A DNA stretch of 64,000 bases, from assembly GCA_024398055.1 (NCBI GenBank), contig CP073749.1:1426594-1490593 (forward strand), written 5' to 3'. This document shows positions 45,618 through 53,343 of the stretch, in pieces. The position numbers were made by a program, and so were the translations under genes. The number at the start of each line of letters is the position of its first letter. Positions within the stretch are counted from its first letter, which is position 1. The stretch comes from a bacterium SCSIO 12741. Lineage in GTDB: Bacteria > Bacteroidota > Bacteroidia > Flavobacteriales_G > Salibacteraceae. The notes below the pieces were generated by a model, which had not been told where the DNA came from, searched no databases, and saw only the letters and a list, made by a program, of their open reading frames with translations.

Positions 45618-46823
45618 TTAATCTACTAAAGTTACAGCTTTTCCTTGTTTACCGGCTCTTCCGGTTCTACCGATTCTATGGATGTAACTATCCATATCCA
45701 TAGGCATCTGATAATTGATGACATGGGTTACATCATCCACATCAATGCCCCGTGCGGCTACATCTGTTGCGGCCAGTACCTGCAATTCGCCTCTGCGAAA
45801 TTTATTGAGAGCCCGAATCCGGTAGTTCTGAGTTTTGTTGCCATGAATCTCGTCGACATCTATCCCCGATTTTCGCAGCTTGGACGTAATTCTTTTCACC
45901 CAACTTTTGGTCTCCGCAAATACCAAAACCTTTTCATATTCGTCTTGTTGGATCAAATTCAAGAGAACCGAGAACTTATTTTCATTCGGCTTAATCCTTA
46001 TCACTTGCTGCTCAATATGATCAGAAGTTTCCTTTCCAGAGGTCGTTCGAACCATTTCCGGATTTTTCAACAGTTCATCGATAGATGGTTTCTGTTTGTC
46101 GTTAACGGTAGCCGAAAACAATACCGTTTGATCTCTGTGCACCATTCCACGTGCGATTCCCATTACTTCTTTGACAAATCCCATGTCGAGCATTCGATCA
46201 AATTCGTCAAGAATCAACCCGTTGTAGCTTTTCAATCGAAGCGCCTTGCGGACAATCAAATCCTGAACCCTTCCAGGGGTTCCGATAACCAGCTGAGGCC
46301 TTTCTCTTAAGCGCTGAATATCCCGATTGACTGAAGTTCCACCAATCACACAAATAGCACGCATAGGGAGCTTTTTGGCCAGGCTGTTAAACTCTTCCTC
46401 CACCTGAACGGCGAGTTCACGGGTGGGTACCAGAATGAGCGTTTTTCGGTTTTTGTTTTCTACCAAAAGTCGCTGGATGAGCGGGATCAAAAAGGCCCCG
46501 GTTTTACCTGTTCCAGTTTTAGCAATCCCCAATACATCCTTTCCTTCCAGCTGAAATTCCAGCGAGCCGTCCTGGATCTGAGTTAATTGCTTAAATCCCT
46601 TGTGGGTAATATTTCGGATCAACCGATGATCCAAAGGAAGAGATTTAACCTCTCGATGGAGAGTTACTTCCTCGGGTTTCGCCGGGCTCGCTTTTCGAAT
46701 TAAGGAATCCGGATTTATGGATGATACCCGTTTATTTTTCTTCCTATTTGAAGCATGTCGGGGTTTGGATTTGGCCCGAACGGGTTTGCCCTTATTGGGC
46801 ATAGATTTATTTCTTGTTTGCAT
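45618..46823 (-). CDS. DEAD-box-type RNA helicase
   Basis: 401 residues from the ATG at 46823. A basic N-terminal tail (about 1-45) precedes the helicase core: Walker A AKTGTGKT, motif Ia PTRELA, motif II written DEFD instead of DEAD, motif III SAT, motif V ATDVAARGIDV and motif VI HRIGRTGRAG. The protein ends soon after motif VI. DEFD is a tolerated variant. Unwinds RNA in ribosome assembly or mRNA turnover; members of this family are often cold-induced. Confidence 0.93.
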   Translation of the reverse strand: MQTRNKSMPNKGKPVRAKSKPRHASNRKKNKRVSSINPDSLIRKASPAKPEEVTLHREVKSLPLDHRLIRNITHKGFKQLTQIQDGSLEFQLEGKDVLGIAKTGTGKTGAFLIPLIQRLLVENKNRKTLILVPTRELAVQVEEEFNSLAKKLPMRAICVIGGTSVNRDIQRLRERPQLVIGTPGRVQDLIVRKALRLKSYNGLILDEFDRMLDMGFVKEVMGIARGMVHRDQTVLFSATVNDKQKPSIDELLKNPEMVRTTSGKETSDHIEQQVIRIKPNENKFSVLLNLIQQDEYEKVLVFAETKSWVKRITSKLRKSGIDVDEIHGNKTQNYRIRALNKFRRGELQVLAATDVAARGIDVDDVTHVINYQMPMDMDSYIHRIGRTGRAGKQGKAVTLVD

Positions 46824-46833
46824 TTTTAACAAT

Positions 46834-46860
46834 TAAAGAGTCTCCCTAATTATGGAGACT
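46834..46860 (-). terminator. hairpin between desaturase and helicase genes
   Basis: Minus strand AGTCTCC (46860-46854), eight bases, GGAGACT (46845-46839), then CTTTAATT. It could end the desaturase transcript, or, since the helicase ATG is only 16 bases further, act as an attenuator or 5' leader hairpin for the helicase. Confidence 0.5.
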
Positions 46861-46884
46861 GGTGGTTAACTAATGGTAGGAAGG

Positions 46885-47979
46885 CTATCGAACTTTCTCA
46901 GCTCGGCCCAGGTCATAAAGCAGCTTAACGTGCTCCATAGAGGCCCGGGTAAAACTTGGATAGGAGTTGTAAGGAAGATCGAATTCACGGGCAGTTTGCT
47001 CCACAATTTTTGAAATGCTCTTATAGTGCACGTGACAAATATTGGGGAAGAGATGGTGTTCTATTTGAAAATTCAATCCTCCGATAAACCAGGATAACAC
47101 CTTGCTATTGGGTGCAAAGTTACTCGTTGTTTTTAATTCGTGGGCAATCCAGCTATTTTCCAGGTCGCCAGACTCGTTGCTTTGATGAATTTCACAATTG
47201 GGCAGCACATGAGCAGACTGAAAAACCATAGAAAGAGTCAATCCAACAATAAAGTGCATAATCACAAAGCAAAGGATGGTAAATCCTACGGGAACCGGGG
47301 AAAGCCAAATGGGTAGAGCCAGGAACAGGCCAAAGTAAATCACTTTCCAAATCACCAAACTCACCATCAGCTCACGGAATTGTCCAGGCTTTGGGGTGAG
47401 CCCCATTTTTTTGAACTTGTAGGCTCTAAAATATTCTCTAAAGGTTACTCGAGCAAGAATAGAAATCCCATAGAAAAACCAGAAATAAAGGAATTGGAAA
47501 CGATGGATCGGCCTTAACTCTTGATAGGGTGTAAACCGCAGAAAGGACGGAGCATTTATATCATCATCGATCTGATCGACATTGGTATAGGTGTGGTGCA
47601 ACACATTATGCTGTAATTTCCAAACTTCGGCATTGGCTCCAATAATATTCATCGATAGTCCCAAAAGTCGATTTACTCTGGGGTTTCTGGAATAAGCTCC
47701 ATGGTTAGCATCATGCATCACCGAAAGACCAATGCCCGATTTACCAATACCCATAATCATCCAGAAAAGAAAAATGACCCAGTAATTGGTAAACAACCCT
47801 GAAATGATGCACAGAAAAGGAATCAGGTACAAGGCAAACATAACGATGGTTTTTACCACCATTGTCGAATTGGCAAATCTTGAAATGTCGTTGGACTTGA
47901 AGTGCTCGTTTACTCTTTTACGTATGGTTTTTAGGAAATCACGATCCTTCTTCGTGTCAAATCTGGCAAATGCTGTCAT
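46885..47979 (-). CDS. membrane fatty-acid desaturase
   Basis: 364 residues from the ATG at 47979 (MTAFARFDTKKDRDFLKTIRKRVNEHF, the usual start); an in-frame TTG at 48063 is unlikely. Three His boxes for the di-iron centre: HDANHG, HNVLHH and QIEHHLFP, with four or more membrane helices between them. Acyl-lipid/acyl-CoA desaturase of the delta-6/linoleoyl type; introduces double bases into membrane acyl chains, i.e. double bonds that raise fluidity. No cytochrome b5 domain is fused. Preceded by a 180-base leader. Confidence 0.92.
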   Translation of the reverse strand: MTAFARFDTKKDRDFLKTIRKRVNEHFKSNDISRFANSTMVVKTIVMFALYLIPFLCIISGLFTNYWVIFLFWMIMGIGKSGIGLSVMHDANHGAYSRNPRVNRLLGLSMNIIGANAEVWKLQHNVLHHTYTNVDQIDDDINAPSFLRFTPYQELRPIHRFQFLYFWFFYGISILARVTFREYFRAYKFKKMGLTPKPGQFRELMVSLVIWKVIYFGLFLALPIWLSPVPVGFTILCFVIMHFIVGLTLSMVFQSAHVLPNCEIHQSNESGDLENSWIAHELKTTSNFAPNSKVLSWFIGGLNFQIEHHLFPNICHVHYKSISKIVEQTAREFDLPYNSYPSFTRASMEHVKLLYDLGRAEKVR

Positions 47980-48195
47980 TAAGTGAGGTTCTCCCCTTCT
48001 TTTGGCCCAAAGCTTCTTCCTGCAAGAAGTAGCCCCCTTGGTACTATTCAGGTAATTAATCAACTGAATCCAACTGTGGATACAGGTCCGTTAAGCGTTT
48101 ATACGTGGAGAGGATCTAACTAGGGATGGGAAAGGCCAATCTGGTACATCTGCTGTTCCGAGCGCCAAAGATAGTATTATTCGCGAACGAACAAA
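47980..48195 (-). promoter_or_regulatory. desaturase promoter and long leader
   Basis: Minus strand TTTG (48195-48192), 18 bases, TATCTTTG (48173-48166). The predicted leader to the ATG at 47979 is about 180 bases, long for this window, and includes a perfect hairpin CTTCTT-5 nt-AAGAAG at 48029-48013. The remaining gap to 48297 holds the promoter of the divergent membrane gene and nothing else I recognise. Confidence 0.6.
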
Positions 48196-48274
48196 TTAAG
48201 CAAGCAATCAGTTAAAATACAGCGAATTACACTAACCTTAAATTCTTTATAAATAAGCAATGCCGGAAAGGGAC

Positions 48275-48282
48275 TACCTTTG
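48275..48282 (+). promoter_or_regulatory. -7 box for membrane protein pair
   Basis: TACCTTTG, 15 bases before the ATG at 48298. Confidence 0.5.
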
Positions 48283-48297
48283 TCCACTTAGTAAAAA

Positions 48298-49515
48298 ATG
48301 CAGGTTTCCTGGAGTAGAATCGGCTTGTTGTTTCTGTTGGTCGTAGCCCTTATCGGGACCCTTCTGCGCGGTCAGTTTCTGTTTTCCCTCCCCTTTCAAT
48401 ACGGGCACCTCGTTCATGCTCACTCCCACGTGGCATTTCAAGGTTGGATTTATCCCTTAATGCTCCTTTTTCTAACCCACCTTTACCTGGATTCTGAAAC
48501 CATTAAAAAAGGCAGATACGCCCTCCAATTCAAATGGACTATTCCCCTAATTATTGCGATACTGGCCTCGTTTTCCCTTCAGGGTTATGCCTTGTATTCA
48601 ATCATTTTCTCAACGGTTTTTCAAGGGCTTAACTACTGGTTCATTTTCCGCTTTTTAGGGGATTTGAAAAAATCACCTAGCAAGAAGAAAGATCTGATCT
48701 CCATCCATTATATCAAAACCGGCCTTTGGCTTGGGCTGCTTTCCACCTTGGTTCCTTTTGGCATCGGCGCCATGTCTGCCAAAGGATTAGGAGGAAGCGA
48801 GGCGTACCAATCACTCGTCTATACTTTTCTGCATTTGCAGTACAACGGCTGGTTTTTGTTTGTGGCACTGGGGCTTTTTTACCGCTTATTGGAAATCAGA
48901 AACATTCCTTATCATAGGCCAAAGGCCAGGCATGGATTTATCCTTTTTGCGCTGGCCGCTCTACCGGCCATTACCCTTTCTCTCCTGGGAATGAGTTTTG
49001 CTCCATACCTTCAGGTACCAGCCACCCTCTCTACGATAATGTTACTCGCAGGGGCCATTTACTTTGTACTTTCTGTTCAGTCTGTCTTGGTCGCCTTTTG
49101 GATCAGTTTGCGTCGCTGGAGCCGGGTATTTATCGGGCTGTTCCTTTTCTTCTTTGTTCTGAAAACTGTTCTTCAAAGTCTCTCAGTTGTGCCCATTTTT
49201 CAGGACTATGCTTTTACCAGCAAATCGATCATCCTGGCCTACTTGCACCTGAGCCTTATCGGGGTGATTTCTTTCCTGTTTCTTGGTCTTCTCATCGAGC
49301 TGGGATGGATTACCACCAAAAAGCTTGTCCCCGTTGGATTAACTCTCTTCCTAACCGGATTTTGTTGGACTGAAATGCTCTTGGTATTCGATGGGCTTCA
49401 CTGGATATTCTATCCTTCGACCGCCCTTTTCATAGGAAGTGCGATGATGGCTTTGGGCATCTTTTTAATTGTTATTCATCCCACATCGAAAACTGCTTAT
49501 CATGGAAAAATTTGA
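48298..49515 (+). CDS. multi-pass membrane protein with candidate heme-ligand histidines
   Basis: 405 residues, about 11-12 hydrophobic helices. His residues cluster in or next to helices: YGHLVHAHSHVAFQGW (about 34-49), FLHLQYNGWFLF (about 178-189) and AYLHLSLIGVISF (about 310-322). The spacing and helix count recall heme-copper-oxidase-like or NnrS-like proteins, but I cannot assign a family from motifs. Its end overlaps the next gene by 14 bases, so the two are coupled. Function unknown. Confidence 0.75.
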   Translation: MQVSWSRIGLLFLLVVALIGTLLRGQFLFSLPFQYGHLVHAHSHVAFQGWIYPLMLLFLTHLYLDSETIKKGRYALQFKWTIPLIIAILASFSLQGYALYSIIFSTVFQGLNYWFIFRFLGDLKKSPSKKKDLISIHYIKTGLWLGLLSTLVPFGIGAMSAKGLGGSEAYQSLVYTFLHLQYNGWFLFVALGLFYRLLEIRNIPYHRPKARHGFILFALAALPAITLSLLGMSFAPYLQVPATLSTIMLLAGAIYFVLSVQSVLVAFWISLRRWSRVFIGLFLFFFVLKTVLQSLSVVPIFQDYAFTSKSIILAYLHLSLIGVISFLFLGLLIELGWITTKKLVPVGLTLFLTGFCWTEMLLVFDGLHWIFYPSTALFIGSAMMALGIFLIVIHPTSKTAYHGKI

Positions 49516-49990
49516 ATGGTTTACCCTGGCCAGGGTGTTGCACGTATTGGCCGTTGTTCTATGGATTGGCGGAGTCGGCATGGTCACCACCGTGATCATA
49601 CCGGCCATTAAAAGATTGGCCTCCAAAGAGGATCAAATAAAGACCTTTGAACAAATTGAAGGACGATTTGCGCTCCAGGCAAAAATCACCACGTTGATCA
49701 CAGGCATCACCGGGTTTTACATGCTGTATGCGCTCAATGGATGGCATCGGTACTTTGAATTCAAGTATTGGTGGGTTCATACCATGACGCTGGTATGGGT
49801 CATTTTTTCACTCGTGCTTTATATTTTGGAGCCCTTCGTCCTGCACAGATTATTTAAAAAGTACGCTAACAAAAACCCGGAAAAGACCTTTCAAATCATG
49901 CACCGGGCGCATTGGTTTTTACTTCTCCTTAGCCTAATCACCACGGCAGGTGCTGTTGCCGGAAGTCATGGTTGGTTTGTGACCGATTGA
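49502..49990 (+). CDS. CopD-like four-helix membrane protein
   Basis: 162 residues from the ATG at 49502. Four hydrophobic segments; helix 1 has LHVLAVVLWIGGVGMV, and His residues also occur in YWWVHTMTLV, VLHRLF and MHRAHWFLL. The L-H-x3-x2-W-x-G pattern is typical of CopD/HemJ-like membrane proteins, some of which bind heme. Translationally coupled with the preceding membrane protein. Confidence 0.75.
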   Translation: MEKFEWFTLARVLHVLAVVLWIGGVGMVTTVIIPAIKRLASKEDQIKTFEQIEGRFALQAKITTLITGITGFYMLYALNGWHRYFEFKYWWVHTMTLVWVIFSLVLYILEPFVLHRLFKKYANKNPEKTFQIMHRAHWFLLLLSLITTAGAVAGSHGWFVTD

Positions 49991-50162
49991 AGGTTGAAAA
50001 CCTCTGGTTGTCAAGGGTAAGCCGCTGCGTTTCAACCATAAATTTTTGGCTTTGCCGAACAATGTCACTTTTCCCTGTTTGTTGGGCAAACTATTACCCT
50101 AATCGCCCGTAATTCAAGTTGATAGCGGAAACACTGAATACCGCTCTTCCAAACCTTAATTC
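49991..50162. other. intergenic region with inverted repeats before TPR kinase gene
   Basis: GGTTGAAA (49992-49999) and TTTCAACC (50030-50037) form an 8-bp inverted repeat followed by ATAAATTTTT, a possible terminator for the membrane pair. AGCGG (50124-50128) and CCGCT (50141-50145) form a second, nearer the kinase gene. No exact TAnnTTTG box was found. Confidence 0.4.
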
Positions 50163-52058
50163 ATGAAAACGGCTGTCGTTTGTTTAATTGCTGTGCTTTT
50201 TTGCCTGCCCACTAAGGCCCAAAACTCAACGGTTCATCCCGTCCAGCAACAACTCGACTCAGCCGAATACTATTGGCCCATAGATGTAATCAAGGCTCGG
50301 TATTTTTTGAATCGTGCTGAGGAATTGAGCCTGGAATCGAAGGATACACTTTGGATGATCAAATCCCTCACTCGAAGCGGACGGGCCTACCACTTGGATG
50401 GAGACAGTGAACAAGCCCGCACCAAGCTTTATGAAGCACTTCAGCTTCACGGCGACCAAAAGCGAGATTCCGTATTAGCGGATATTTATGATAACCTTGG
50501 GCTGATTTACCGCAATGCCGCCTATTTTGACCAGGCGGATTCATTTTTTGTGCAATCCCAAATGATACATCGCCTCGGTAAAGACACCTTAAAATGGGCC
50601 AATGTGATCAACAACCAGGGATGCGTATATCGAGACAAGCTCATCTTTCCGATCGCAAAAGTCTACCTGGATTCATCACTAAATCTCCTGGGACGATTCA
50701 AGGATTCTCATGTTTACCTGGAAACCGTATACCTCAAGGCCATCATCCTCTACGACCTGGGGTTTTACGATTCAGCGCAATACTACATGAAGCTAAACAT
50801 TGCTCTGGAAAAAGAACATTACGGCCTGGCACCGGCGGCCAATTACGTCCGACTTGCTGAGATAACCCTGCGCGGCGGAGATGATGATGAAGCCCAACTT
50901 TATCTGGATACGGCTTATCAGACACTGGATCGTACGCAAAACGATTTGAGATCGCTGGCCCGGGTCTATCGGGACCTTTCTGAATATTACGAAGCGGCTT
51001 TGGAATACTCTTCCTCCCTGGAGGCTTACAAAAGAGTTTATATGCTCCGGGAAATGATTCTTCTCCAAGAAAATGAAGGAAAAATTAGTCGTGCGGAATC
51101 GGAGTTTGAGGTTTACAAAAAGCAGCAGCAAATTCAAGTTCTTAAAACCAAAAAAGAACTGGCCGAAGCCCGGTCAAGGGAATTCCTCATTGTTCTTTCC
51201 TCCGCCCTTCTGGTACTGCTGTTGCTGGGTCTTCTGGTCATTTTTAAACACCGGGCTCAACGAAAAAGCGCCATGCAGAAGAAAGCTCTGGAAATGCAAA
51301 ACGAAAAACTGGAGCGACTCAATGAAGAAAAAAGTGAACTGCTGGCCATGGTGAGTCACAACCTTAAGACTCCTCTTGTTGGCATCCGGTATCTTCTGGG
51401 AAGTATTCTTCAGGCATCAAAAGATGATCCATCCGGGCATCATGAAAAAATAGGCATTGTACAATCCAATATTGAACGGATGATCGATTCTACTCAACTG
51501 CTGATTAAGCACTATAGAATGGATTTAAAACAAAGCAGCCCGAAACAAAAAGTGGATGTCAATGACTTAATCTATAGCCTTATTCAGCTCTACCGGGAGC
51601 ATGCACGCTACAAGCATATTCAAATTCAATTTACACCCGCAGCTACACGCAATCCAGTTCAAATTGAAGAACTTCTTCTCTATCAAGTATTGGATAATCT
51701 CTTATCCAATGCCGTAAAATATGCCAGTGAATACTCCACCATTCAGCTAAATTGCTCCCTGCGATTTGATCATTTTCTTTGTCTGTCGATTACCAACCAG
51801 GAACATATGCCCGAAAGCACCTCCGGCTCTGACTTTTCCGGATCCACACCGATCACGGTACACCACAAATCACATACCCAATTATCTACTGGGCTGGGCC
51901 TATACCTGATTCGTAAATACATGGATGGATTGGGGGTAAGGTTTGGTCGTCACGCAAAAAAGGGAGGATTCAATTTTCGATGGTTATCTCGGTCCAAAAC
52001 TAAGGTTGAATCCACTTCATGCGAATCGCATACCTCGTTAATCCCGAAAGCGTTTTGA
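50163..52058 (+). CDS. TPR sensor histidine kinase (HisKA type)
   Basis: 631 residues. Signal peptide (1-19), TPR region (about 30-320), membrane helix (about 339-360, LIVLSSALLVLLLLGLLVIF), coiled coil, HisKA with MVSHNLKTPL (His about 399) and HATPase with LDNLLSNAVKYA (N box) and STGLGLYLI (G2). The G1 box is degenerate: the usual DNGxG is replaced by TNQEHMPES, so ATP binding may be altered. The last 59 bases overlap the convergent LuxR-type response-regulator gene, its likely partner. Confidence 0.9.
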   Translation: MKTAVVCLIAVLFCLPTKAQNSTVHPVQQQLDSAEYYWPIDVIKARYFLNRAEELSLESKDTLWMIKSLTRSGRAYHLDGDSEQARTKLYEALQLHGDQKRDSVLADIYDNLGLIYRNAAYFDQADSFFVQSQMIHRLGKDTLKWANVINNQGCVYRDKLIFPIAKVYLDSSLNLLGRFKDSHVYLETVYLKAIILYDLGFYDSAQYYMKLNIALEKEHYGLAPAANYVRLAEITLRGGDDDEAQLYLDTAYQTLDRTQNDLRSLARVYRDLSEYYEAALEYSSSLEAYKRVYMLREMILLQENEGKISRAESEFEVYKKQQQIQVLKTKKELAEARSREFLIVLSSALLVLLLLGLLVIFKHRAQRKSAMQKKALEMQNEKLERLNEEKSELLAMVSHNLKTPLVGIRYLLGSILQASKDDPSGHHEKIGIVQSNIERMIDSTQLLIKHYRMDLKQSSPKQKVDVNDLIYSLIQLYREHARYKHIQIQFTPAATRNPVQIEELLLYQVLDNLLSNAVKYASEYSTIQLNCSLRFDHFLCLSITNQEHMPESTSGSDFSGSTPITVHHKSHTQLSTGLGLYLIRKYMDGLGVRFGRHAKKGGFNFRWLSRSKTKVESTSCESHTSLIPKAF

Positions 52059-52629
52059 GGCCCAACTTTTTCATCAGATTGCGTCGATGCGTCTCTACGG
52101 TAGAAGGACTGATAAACAACCGGTTGGCCACGTCCTTGGTAGAATGATCGTCCACCAACAAATGAACAATTTCCTGCTCCCTTTCTGAAAGAGGGGATTG
52201 AGAATGAGCGGAAGCACTTGCAAATAGGTCGGCCAAAGAACCCACGGTTTTGCTTCCCACCAAAAGCTGCCCGGCAGCCACTTGTCGTATAGCTCGGATC
52301 AGCTCATCTTCGCTCACCATTTTGTTGACATATCCGTGGCAGCCCAATTGGATAAAAGCGGAAATAACTTCTCTTTCTTCATGCATGGAAAATCCAAGAA
52401 TGCGGAGATGTGGGTAGGTACTTAGCAAGTATCGGGCAAATTCCATCCCGTTGTCCTCGCCTAAATCAATATCGAGAATGACCACTTGAATTTGGCTATA
52501 ATTCAATCGCTTGGCGCGGTCTACCCGATCTACCACATGGACTAATTCGATATCAGCTAAAGGTTTGAATATCGCTTGCAGCCCATCGAGCATGATTTGA
52601 TGATCATCTATGGCAACAACTTGAATCAT
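52000..52629 (-). CDS. LuxR-family two-component response regulator
   Basis: 209 residues. Receiver domain (1-120) with acidic pair DDH at 8-10, phospho-acceptor Asp53 in ILDIDLG and Lys in NKMVSEDE (about 104); LuxR/GerE helix-turn-helix (about 143-205) with SEREQEIVHLLVDDHSTKDVA and SPSTVETHRRNLMKKLG. NarL/FixJ type. Converges on, and overlaps by 59 bases, the TPR kinase gene, which is its probable cognate sensor. Confidence 0.92.
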   Translation of the reverse strand: MIQVVAIDDHQIMLDGLQAIFKPLADIELVHVVDRVDRAKRLNYSQIQVVILDIDLGEDNGMEFARYLLSTYPHLRILGFSMHEEREVISAFIQLGCHGYVNKMVSEDELIRAIRQVAAGQLLVGSKTVGSLADLFASASAHSQSPLSEREQEIVHLLVDDHSTKDVANRLFISPSTVETHRRNLMKKLGLKTLSGLTRYAIRMKWIQP

Positions 52630-52764
52630 GGTTGAAGGGTAAAAATAAGGAGTAGATTCAAAATTTTCTGCCCCGTTTAAATAGGAATTTGCCAGTTCAC
52701 CGAATCCTTTTTTAAAACTGGAATCTCACAAGGCGAACCTTAACAACCTTTCGTCTGAAAGCAA

Positions 52765-53100
52765 TCAAATCTCCTCCAAAATAGAATTTCCGGACGAGCA
52801 ATCACCGGATGTCCAGCTCCAGGATTCGTGCAATCGAATTTTTCCATTGTCCATGATTTCGGGTTTGGACGTACAAATTCCAGTCATCAACTCTCCCTTA
52901 GAATTCACTTGGTGGTAGCGCATCTCAATGTTTCCATCCGGATCTACCAAACCCATTAGATGCCCGCTTCGAATGGATTTACCCGAATACGTACAAGTAA
53001 GAATATGGTCCTGTTGCTGGTAGTGGAAAATGGTTTCCTCACCGACTTCTCCATTTTCACTGGTTTCCACCGGACGAAAAGTTTTGTTGTGGTAATTCAT
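52765..53100 (-). CDS. conserved small protein (often mislabelled N-acetylglutamate synthase)
   Basis: 111 residues. MNYHNKTFRPV..GEVGEETIFHYQQ, GHLMGLVDPDGNIEMRYHQVN and the C-terminal RLHESWSWTSGD match, from memory, a beta-rich family in Bacteroidota that databases sometimes call N-acetylglutamate synthase; nothing like an acetyltransferase is visible. No signal peptide. Function unknown. Divergent from the T9SS gene at 53344. Confidence 0.75.
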   Translation of the reverse strand: MNYHNKTFRPVETSENGEVGEETIFHYQQQDHILTCTYSGKSIRSGHLMGLVDPDGNIEMRYHQVNSKGELMTGICTSKPEIMDNGKIRLHESWSWTSGDCSSGNSILEEI

Positions 53101-53205
53101 GGCTGCTGAGGTTCAAACGATTTCTACAATTCTATCAAATTTCTTCCAGCGAAATTGAGCCGTCGTCAAATCCCTAAAGAAATCAGGGAATTCATGAGTC
53201 TAAAA

Positions 53206-53220
53206 TAGCGGAATCCGCTA
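53206..53220. repeat. palindrome, candidate operator
   Basis: TAGCGGA-A-TCCGCTA: a perfect 7-bp inverted repeat with a one-base centre, 45 bases upstream of the -7 box for the gene at 53344. The rest of 53101-53343 holds that promoter and no gene. Confidence 0.5.
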
Positions 53221-53264
53221 CTCAAATCCGGGATTCGGGTATAGTTACCCCCTGGCCGACCCTC

Positions 53265-53272
53265 TACCTTTG
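53265..53272 (+). promoter_or_regulatory. -7 box for Cys-rich T9SS protein
   Basis: TACCTTTG; predicted leader about 65 bases to the ATG at 53344. Confidence 0.5.
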
Positions 53273-53343
53273 TTTAGTCAGTAATTACCTGAAGAATAGA
53301 GGCCTCCCTAATTAAACCTTACAAATTATCTAATGCAAATCTT

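Noticed and set aside
47980-48063. Extended N terminus of the desaturase from a TTG
   Set aside because: The family start is at the ATG at 47979, and the extension is unlike membrane-desaturase N termini; the DNA looks like a leader.
52765-53100. N-acetylglutamate synthase
   Set aside because: Although this label is common for similar small proteins, no GNAT or kinase-like motif is present in 111 residues.
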